NCBI GenBank assembly: GCA_020744425.1
Contig: JAGMUV010000014.1
Location: 620,001-684,000 of the forward strand
Reading direction: 5' to 3'
Source: Dactylonectria macrodidyma
Lineage: Eukaryota; Ascomycota; Sordariomycetes; Hypocreales; Nectriaceae
Length of the DNA stretch: 64,000 nucleotides
How positions within the stretch are numbered: the stretch's first letter is position 1; every line of letters begins with the position of its first letter. Under the pieces are notes generated by a model that saw only the letters and a program-made list of their open reading frames with translations, did no database searches and was not told where the DNA came from. This document shows positions 55,838 to 64,000 of the stretch, in pieces. The translations under genes and the position numbers were made by a program.

Positions 55838-56662
55838 TTCAACACAAGGTGCTGCATGCTTCTGAAGGAAACGATTGCAAAGGACAGCGACTTGATTTTT
55901 TCTGGAATAATCATTCTCGTAATGAGGAAGTTGGTTCGGCATCCTCGGAAAGGCCACTGTACACACGTTCCCCGAATTGAGGTGTCGCTGGCCAACTGTT
56001 CAGACCGCGCTCGTTCGTACCACCGTCGATGTGCATCCAGACAAAATTACGGTCGGGATTGCCCATCACCGAAGCATCACTTGTTCGGACTGGGAGTGCC
56101 ACATCAGAAGCAAGGCGTACGGCAACTAACATTCTGGATCTCAGCTGGGGTACCGCATCTCCTCATCATACGAGCGCGTGCGACTGGACTGAGCTTTCCT
56201 GCGAAAGCATTGATTGTAAAGAGTAACGAAACAAGCGTTTGGGAGGTGGGCGTGCTTTTCGACAAGGGCGTTTGAGCGGTCTCATGCTATTCTCAGTGGA
56301 TTTTGGAGTTTGGGCGGGTGTTTGGGACAGAGTCTGGTGCTACAGGGATTCGAATAGGTATATGTAGTTACATGTTGATGTATATCAAGCCTTCTCTCAG
56401 TATTGCAATCAAATTTTATTATGTCGTTGCGATGCTGAGTCAGTTGTCTGCTTTCCCAACGTCACAGCTGCATAAAGCCGACTCGAGTTGTCGCAAGAAG
56501 CCGATTTGACGGCGCTATTGATCTACGTCGGTATATAGCAGCGCTGCGTTCCAGCATTGCAATCTACGTATTACATTCAATTTGGAGCCCAATTGCATCA
56601 ATTGATCGGGTAGAATTCCCTTGAAGCCTTGTAACAGTGATCCATCAGTTGCGACTCCATCA
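55838..56662. other. Intergenic, no gene supported
   Basis: Open frames on both strands are short and carry no domains. The end of the region is the promoter of the CoA-transferase gene. Confidence 0.45.
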
Positions 56663-58048
56663 ATGGCGCTCAGAACCTCATCGCTGTTGGGGGATAGTCT
56701 CAGGTTGCCAGCCATGTCCATAAAGATAGCTTCATCCGCCCGGTCAGTCACATACACCAGGCTCAACGGATTGGCAACCCGCCTCGTGAGAGTAGCAGGA
56801 GGACGATGCGCTGGGGCAAACATTTACAGCAAAGTTCAAGTCCAACGCCGCTGCTACTCTAGCCCCGCACGACCACCAAAGCAGCAGATGCTTCCCCTCG
56901 ACGGCATCACCGTCGTGAGTCTCGAGCATGCTATTGCAGCGCCATTCTGCACACGCCAGCTCGCTGACCTGGGCGCGCGCGTCATTAAAGTCGAGCGCCC
57001 AGACGTGGGCGACTTTGCGCGCAGCTACGACACCCGCGTGCGCGGCCTCGCCTCTCACTTCGTCTGGACCAACCGCTCAAAGGAGAGCCTGGCGCTCGAC
57101 GTCAAGAATACCAGAGACTTTGAGGTGCTCAAGACTCTCCTCGCCAAGGCTGACGTCTTGGTGCAGAATCTTGCGCCCGGAGCTAGCCAGCGGCTTGGGT
57201 TGTCGTTCGACGCCTTAAAGGAGGAACACCCGGGTCTTATTGTCTGCGACATCTCGGGATATGGCTCCGACGGCCCGTACCGCGACAAGAAGGCGTACGA
57301 CCTACTGGTGCAGAGTGAGGCCGGCCTGCTTTCGGTGACGGGCACACCGTCAGAGCCAGCAAAGGTTGGCATCTCCATCGCCGACATCGCGGCAGGCACA
57401 TTTGCGTATCAAAATATCCTGGCTGCTTTATTGAAGCGCGCAAAGACGGGAAAAGGCTCACACATCGACATTTCAATGCTCGAGGCCATGGCCGAATGGA
57501 TGTCGTTCCCGCTATACTACGCCTTCGAGGGCGCCGAAGCCCCGAACCGTGCCGGCGCCGCACATGCATCCATCTATCCATATGGACCGTTTGCAACCGG
57601 CGGTGGCGGATCCGTCATGCTCGGTATTCAGAATGAGCGCGAATGGGCAAACCTGTGCGCAATGGTGCTGGACAATGCCAGCCTCGCCAAGGACGAGCGA
57701 TTTGCCAACAACTCGCAAAGGACAGCGAACCGTGACGCCCTGAAGGAAATCATCCTCGACGCATTCTCCACCTTGGAGGCCGAGGAAGTCCTTGCGAGGC
57801 TAGACAAAGCAGGCATCGCCAATGCAAAGGTCAACGACATGCAAGGCGTGTGGGATCATCAGCAGCTGCGGGCGCGAGGACGCTGGACAGAGATTGATAC
57901 GCCCGCTGGTAAGGTGCCTGCGCTTTTGCCGCCTGGGGCAAAGGATGTGAGCGATGTGAGGATGGGTGCTGTTCCTGCGCTCGGACAGCACAATAAAGAG
58001 ATATTTGAAGAGTTGGGGTTCTCTAAGAAGGATGATCTGAAGAAGTAA
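56663..58048 (+). CDS. Mitochondrial class III CoA-transferase (CaiB/BaiF family)
   Basis: A single exon from ATG 56663 encodes 461 residues. The first 75 residues are basic and Ser/Arg-rich (MALRTSSLLGDSLRLPAMSI, then RRCYSSPARPP), as in a mitochondrial presequence. The enzyme part starts at MLPLDGITVVSLEHAIAAPF and shows LADLGARVIKVERPDVGDFA, CDISGYGSDGPYRDKKAYDL with the catalytic Asp, then TGTPSEPAKVGISIADIAAG and GKGSHIDISMLEAM. It transfers CoA between carboxylic acids. Fungal and animal mitochondrial members include succinyl-CoA:glutarate CoA-transferase, but the substrate cannot be read from sequence alone. No defects. Confidence 0.9.
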   Translation: MALRTSSLLGDSLRLPAMSIKIASSARSVTYTRLNGLATRLVRVAGGRCAGANIYSKVQVQRRCYSSPARPPKQQMLPLDGITVVSLEHAIAAPFCTRQLADLGARVIKVERPDVGDFARSYDTRVRGLASHFVWTNRSKESLALDVKNTRDFEVLKTLLAKADVLVQNLAPGASQRLGLSFDALKEEHPGLIVCDISGYGSDGPYRDKKAYDLLVQSEAGLLSVTGTPSEPAKVGISIADIAAGTFAYQNILAALLKRAKTGKGSHIDISMLEAMAEWMSFPLYYAFEGAEAPNRAGAAHASIYPYGPFATGGGGSVMLGIQNEREWANLCAMVLDNASLAKDERFANNSQRTANRDALKEIILDAFSTLEAEEVLARLDKAGIANAKVNDMQGVWDHQQLRARGRWTEIDTPAGKVPALLPPGAKDVSDVRMGAVPALGQHNKEIFEELGFSKKDDLKK

Positions 58049-59268
58049 AAACGCTCAGTCAATCCTGAGTTAGTTGAGTCTTGGGCCAGTTCTTGAGCAC
58101 CCCAACTCTCAGTGCTCAACTCCAGCCGCCTACACCCGAATACTCCTAATGAATGGGTCATCATTAGATGAATTCTTTCAGAGTATTCGCTCATCTTTAT
58201 TTGCATCAATGATATTCATCATCTCTTCGAAGGACAAGCTTTATACGGCTTCCGGCAGTGGTGGTTGGGAAGACTCGAAGATGCGGCCCGACCCGCCGCT
58301 AGGATTGATGATAAGCACACTTTATTTGATGTACAGTACAATTGGAGAGGAATGGTTGCAATTGCGGCGAAATGTTGCCCTCTTAAGCACCTTGAATGGT
58401 TCAACCGATCGACTCTTAAATCAAGGTCTTACTTTTCGACGAATGCTCGTCTGGTTCTTGCTGTGCTAACGTTTGGTGGAAATCCTGGTTCGCGTCAGCG
58501 ATGGAATGCGACGCCACACAAGTAGAAACATGGTGCCTGCACCATCAACTCGACCTCCCTGTCGCTGATGCTACTTCCTCGGCTGGGGCACAGTGCCTTG
58601 CTCACAATTCTCCATCACATGATGGTGGCTTTCCGTCAGCAGTAAACCTTCTTGGGCATGTACGTGGGGCCGCTGGGGTTGGTTGTGGTGCCGTTGGCGA
58701 TGCTGTTCGGTTCCCAAGGCCGAGGGGATGTTTATTAATGTTTCAATTCTCAACGCCAGCAGCATCTTCGTGAAGATTTCATACATTATATGCTAGTTTC
58801 GGTGATTTTCAGCCTCGATTACCTGCCCGACCGCGGTTCAGCAATGTGCTTGCTGCACGATCCAACGTGGAGGCGCCATCCGTGTGCCCAGATCCCGCCG
58901 TCTTCAAGGCTGGTGCGCTCTGAGTTGTTCAGCAGCTATGGGGTAGTAGGAAACCACCATATGTCATAAAGCATCAACTCCTTCTGTACATTTCGAACTA
59001 ATTTAGTAAATATAAAATATTACCATAATTTATAACCTAGACTAGCCCGTTTTAGGATCTTTTTTATTCATATTTTACTCTCTACTTTAGTGACAATATA
59101 GGTCCTATAATTGCTCGTACTACAGTAGGCGCTCGATGTGTGCGGTGATTCGTTCCCCAGAGGCTAGGGTTCCCCTCAGAACAGTTTCCCGTGACATGGA
59201 TAGCAGCCAAATGCCTTTTCACATCTTCAACCTCCACATCAACACCTGGAAAAGGTGCCACGACCGCC
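58049..59268. other. Intergenic, no gene supported
   Basis: Contains an AT-rich stretch at about 58990-59100 and the promoter of the STAND gene. Open frames at 58074-58469 and 58501-58773 have no recognisable content. Confidence 0.45.
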
Positions 59269-62200
59269 ATGGCGACCCAGAGCAGGGCCATCTTCGGCGC
59301 CAACAGCGACAGCGACGAGGAGATTAATCGGACATGGAAAGAGGTCGAGGACCGAGTTGTCCAGATGGCTGGAGGTGATAAATCCAAGATTCGACAACAC
59401 CTCGGAATAGAGAACGTGCTGGAATACCTGGACAAGGCTCAGTCAAACGACAAGAAAGCGGCCGAAAAATATGGGACCGTCAGAAATATCTTCAATCGAA
59501 CCCTTCAATGCATTCAAACCGTCGGAGGCATTGTGGCCGACGGAGCCTCTCATGTACCTACCTCAGGACGATGGTCCCTAAGATGAGTCCTTACTGACCG
59601 CTGATTTAGGCCTTCGCACCAGCAGGAACCTGCTACAATGCCCTCACATTCGTCATTCAAGCCTGGCAGGGTTACGAGGGCATATTTGAGAGCCTGGCAT
59701 CGCTTCTTGAAAAGTGCACCGAATTCCTTGACCGCTTGAGCTATTACGCTACGTCCGGGATGGACTCTAGGCTGACCAAGGTCGCATGTCAGCATCTCTA
59801 CCTGTTCGTGGAGATCTGCGACCGGTCCCTCAAGCTCAAGCTCAAGCGCCACAAGTTCACGGCCTTTGTGAAGCAAATGTTCCTCAACGACGACGGCGTT
59901 CAAGACCTCCTGAGCGCTATGCAGAGCCTAGTGGACAAGGAGCGTGGCCTGGTGTCGGCGCAGACATGGAGGTCCAGCAATGAGGCCGCGACTAACTCGC
60001 GAGATGGGCTGTCGCTGACGCGAAAGGTGCATAACTCTCTCGTCGAGGACAAGAACCAGCTGCAGCGGGAGAAGGAGCTGCAGAAGTGGAAGCAGGCGAT
60101 TTTCAAGGCGTTGGAGCTTGAGGCCAAGATCCTCGAGGGCACTCAAGAGCCCTGGGAGTTGATGTGGAAGAGGCATAAGTCAAAGATTATCCAGGGTACC
60201 GGCGAGTGGCTCACGCAAGACTCCCGATTCAAGGCGTGGGCGTCGATCGATAGCGAGTCGAGCCAGATCCTAGGCCTCGAGGGCGAGGACGGAGCTGGCA
60301 AGACCCTTCTGGCGTCGAACGTCATTCTCCATCTACGTAAGATGAAGAGAATCGAGGCATCTGATTCGCGAGTCGTTGTGGCGCACAACTTTGTCGAGAC
60401 AGACTCTAAGTCATCCGTCAAGCCGGACACCTCGGTGGCTATTTCTAGAAATCTCATGTGCCAGCTGGCCATCGCCGACGAGCCTTTCATGAAGAGTGTC
60501 GCTGCCATCTGCGAAAAGTCACAGTACTTCAGTAGTCCACTCGACATGTGGACGCAGCTGCTACTCCGGAACGAGGACCTTGCCAACATCAATGCCACCT
60601 TCTTCATCGTGCTCGATGGGCTCGGCAGCAACGTCGACGCATTGACCCACCTCCTGCGCATCTTCTCAGACAATGCGCTCATCCGGCGTACCCGAATCCT
60701 TTTGGCGGGAAATAGGGCTATGTTTGATGGCATCGAGAAAGCTGGGGGGTTGAAGGTGGAAAAGATTGCCCTGAGAACGGCCAACAAGCGGGACGTTGAA
60801 CTCTACATCAACAGCCGCATGGACGAGATGGAGATTCTGAAAGACAAATCTAGGCCCGATGTGTCAGATATGAGAGAAAAGATTCTCAATGACCTTCCAA
60901 GGTCTTCCGGCGGCGACTATTACAAGATAAGCCACGTCCTGGACAATGTCTCCAAGACTGACGACCCGGACGAGATCAACGCACACCTCCAAAGCGTCGA
61001 TGATGCCTGGTTCGATCAGATCGATGTCGACATCGAGAGGCTCAATCAAGCATGCACTCCCAAGGAGATTGCCGAGATCAATGAGATGATCCTTTGGTTG
61101 TCGACGGCGCCAGCTTGGATGACACCTCTGGAGATGGAGGGCGTCTTGGCCCTCAAAGGTGGCAAGTCCTTCGTGCCAATCGAGTCCAAGATCAAGACCA
61201 AGTACTCGATATTCAGTACAGAGTACGGCTACGTGACGTTCAAGTTCCCCCAGGTGTCGGAAAAAATTCCCTTGAAGAGCAAGGACAGCAGCGACGAGGC
61301 CAGCTCTAGCGGTTTCAAGGAGCTCCAGCCCGCCGAGATCAACATGCTTAAGCACTACCTCTCGGTTGTGTGCCCGCCGGACTTGTACGCCAGGGCCGGC
61401 TTTGACGAATTCTTCGACCGCAAGATGGTGCGCAAGAGAAATTTCATCTACCGGGACCCAGATAATGCCCACATCACCTTGGTCATCAGATTCCTCACGT
61501 GCCTGGAGGAGGAGCGGACCGAGAAGACGGAGCCTCTGAGGAGCTACGTGAGCATGCAGCTTCTACATCATCTGAAAGAAACAGACCTGTCCTTGGCCGA
61601 TCGTCCGCTCAAGGCCGAAGCTGGGATTCTGCTCGTCAGACTCTTTACCGAGAAATACGCGCTGGATTCACTCTTAGATTTCCGCGCACAAGACATGCAC
61701 AATGACGAGGTTGAGTACTCAGAATACGCGATCCCCGATATATGGAGCTCCTGGATATTTGGAGACGAGGGTGTTAATGCTATTGCAAAATGGTTTAAAG
61801 ATTCTGCAGTAATCGAAAAGGTCAAGGACAACCCGTTGATCACCGCATTTAACGCCAGAGATGCCAATCAGCACCGGGTGGTTTTCGAATCAGCCGCCAG
61901 GTTCGTTGCCAATGACTTGTTTCGGATCGATGTCACCAAGCGCGAAACCTTTTACGCCTTTGTCTTCCTTTACTCACTACTCACAAAGGTAAGTCGGCAT
62001 AGCATGCTTCAGTCGAAGCCAGCCCAGCTAATAACCCGTCGTTTTGTAGGAAGACAGAAAAACCCCCGATGAAGTAAACCAAATATTTAACCCAACTATC
62101 TCTATGTTTCAGATGGTTGAGGATTGGTCCCAGGAGCTACTAGATGTCACCGACAAGGACTCGGTCTGGGAGGCCAAGGCAGCGGCTTTACTCGGCTACC

Positions 62201-63768
62201 TGCCCCGAGACAACATCCCCTCCGCGTTGGTAGAGGAGCGAATTCGCAAAGCCATGCAGCTTGAGCCGACCAACTGGAGAGCGATCTACACCTTGTCCCA
62301 GTTCACCGAATCCGTGGAAGAAGGTATCACTCTCCTCGAGGGCGCCATCAACCGGCTCATGGACGATACTAAGTGGCGCGACGACAAGCAACACCGCAGA
62401 CTACTAGCAGACATGGTCCTGGAGCTTGGAAATAAATACTGGGAAGACGATAGGACGCGAGACAAGGCGATGGATGTATACGCCAAGATGATGCAGATCG
62501 ACCAGTCTTACTTCATCATCAAGTCCTTCTACTCGGTCTTGGTTAAATACTCCTCGATTGAGAAATGGGATGCTATTGCTAAATTTCTCGAGGGACTACT
62601 CAAGCAGTCGGAGGATGGAAAAAACATGGCTGGGCTCTTCATTGGTAAGGGCCTGATGAGCGAAGGCCGGCCATTCCGCCTTGTTCTCCGGCGTCTTGCT
62701 ACATTGGGTGACCGGTTGGATCTGGTTGAAAGGGTTCTGGAAAAGGCACGCGGAATTGAACAGGAAAACCCGTTCCACTTCTTCTATCTTCTTGGACTGT
62801 TGTTGGTCCAGATCGAAGGTCGCGAGGAAGCGGGTATTGCCGTTTGGGAGTCGATGCCCGCACGTATTGCACAGGACTGGCAAGTTGTGTTCATCACCAA
62901 ATATATTGTCACCGCCTGGATCAACTTGGTAACAGCGCAAGGAACTACGCAGAAACAAGCAGCGGCGTACGACAGAAAGGTCGAGGCTTGGTACCAAATG
63001 TTTGAGACACTGTACAACGACCAACCAGAGAGTGTCGTCGTATTTGCCGAGTACTTTCGACTCCGTGGAGACGAGACGCGGGCTAAAAAGGTCATGAGGA
63101 ACTTTGCCAGAGAGTCACTCGAGATGCTCTACGACGACGATGTCGAGAACGACATGACTTCGTTCTGGGGCCTCGGCCACATCTTCTCGACGATGCGCGA
63201 CACGGCCAACAACTTGGTCGCCTGGGAGATGGTGGCACAGGTGCGAAAGACGCAATACGCACGGTACGAGGAGAGATTGGGGGCATGGGAGCAGCGGCAA
63301 GCGGTTGCTGCAGGAGGGAAGCCAGCGAATGATGCTAGTCAAGACGTCGGGGCTACCCACGAGGAGGGAGAGGCTAGACACCAAAGCGGAGGGTCTATCG
63401 AGACAGGCGAGAATAAGTCGGACGACAAAGCCTCGACAGTAGAAGACAACGACGATAGTCCCTCGGAACCGGCAAAGTTCATTGCGCACTGCAACGGCGT
63501 CTGCAACGGGTCATTCAAGTTGCCTAGCGGTTTCTGGATCTGCCTGACCGAGGGCGGCGAGATACACTTCTGTGACGACTGCTACGAGCTCCTGTACAAC
63601 GGCGGGCTGGACCCGTTTACCTGCCACAAGAACCACGACCATCTCCGCCTGGAACGAGACGACGAAAAGATGGATGCTGTTCCTACGGGTTCTGTGCTCG
63701 TCGGCGAAAGGGTCGTCACGTTAGATGAGTGGAAGGAGGAGATCAAGGCGAAATATGTCGACTTTTAG
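59269..63768 (+). CDS. STAND NTPase: Goodbye-like N-terminus, P-loop, TPR-like repeats, C-terminal zinc domain
   Basis: Exons 59269-59553, 59610-61988 and 62050-63768 give about 1,460 residues without a stop. A second in-frame mini-intron at 62077-62113 is possible. The N-terminal region (AFAPAGTCYNALTFVIQAWQ, then YEGIFESLASLLEKCTEFLD) fits the fungal STAND Goodbye domain. The NTPase has P-loop GLEGEDGAGKTLLA at about residue 318 and Walker B FFIVLDGLGS at about 425. The second half is helical with TPR-like spacing (RIRKAMQLEPTNWRAIYTLS, DKAMDVYAKMMQIDQSYFII). An acidic linker leads to a Cys/His domain (CNGVCNGSF, WICL, HFCDDCYELL, CHKNHDH) resembling ZZ fingers. Such proteins are placed with fungal NLRs, and a role in immunity or cell death is inferred. 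Unlike the NLRs to the left it is intact and has ordinary codon composition. Confidence 0.85.
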
Positions 63769-64000
63769 CGAGAGATGACGGGCAAATCCCCATGAGGTAT
63801 ATCGACAGATGAAGTGCCTCGACCAAATAAGTACTCTAGCCAGATCGTAAAGCCAATCTTGTTTGTAAATATGTCGATGTTCAAAGAGAGAAGACTGGCT
63901 TCCGGGGAGAAACATACCAAACACTAAAGACGCCCTTTTGCGCGGTCTAACACGAACAAACGATAAGAGTCTGACTATCACTAAATTAAACAATAAAAAT
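63769..64000. other. 3' flank of the STAND gene
   Basis: No gene seen. The region is the 3' UTR and downstream flank, becoming A/T-rich towards the window edge. Confidence 0.5.

Overview
The window looks like nuclear DNA of a filamentous ascomycete, most likely a Sordariomycete (Hypocreales-like). Genes carry short GT-AG introns of 48 to 97 bases with CTAAC-like branch sites. The gene families are typical of that group: Zn2Cys6 regulator, NACHT/STAND proteins, SesA, DUF3435 recombinase, Tad1-type LINE. Repeats show C:G to T:A decay of the RIP type. The organism call is inference from gene content, not a species match.

Left part (1 to about 37,040): a repeat-rich accessory region. A decayed Tad1-like LINE (1-4733) has its 3' tail inserted into the ankyrin repeats of a minus-strand NLR pseudogene (PNP_UDP, coiled coil, NACHT, ANK; 4734-8410). 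Then come gene fragments, a transposase/ankyrin chimera, a C2H2-like gene (11398-12928), AT-rich RIP islands with terminal-inverted-repeat elements, and a small hypothetical gene. At 19642-29007 lies a cluster that looks like a fungal amyloid-signalling cell-death module: a NACHT-ANK-ZZ NLR with an N-terminal sigma-like Gly/Asn/Gln motif; a protein with an NLR N-terminal domain (NWD NACHT-N type) ending in the same motif; and a SesA-domain protein ending in a near-identical motif. The two effector-like genes are convergent and share 73 identical bases in inverted orientation. At 33615-36404 is a DUF3435 tyrosine-recombinase gene with C-terminal zinc fingers, the family that includes Starship captains. 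About 0.6 kb upstream of its start lies a 5'-truncated 5S rRNA gene (about 37038-37130). This is the arrangement expected if a Starship-like giant element inserted into a 5S gene and extends leftward, carrying the NLR cluster as cargo.

Right part (about 37,140 to 64,000): ordinary single-copy-looking genes with intact frames: a flavin monooxygenase, a papain-fold-like protein with a charged tail, a secreted M14 carboxypeptidase, a GH35/DUF5597-like glycosidase divergent from a Zn2Cys6 regulator, a secreted intradiol dioxygenase, an MFS transporter, a PPxY membrane protein, a mitochondrial class III CoA-transferase, and a second intact STAND protein (Goodbye-like, NTPase, TPR-like, zinc domain). 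The dioxygenase, transporter, regulator and CoA-transferase could serve aromatic or organic-acid catabolism, but nothing in the sequence proves co-regulation.
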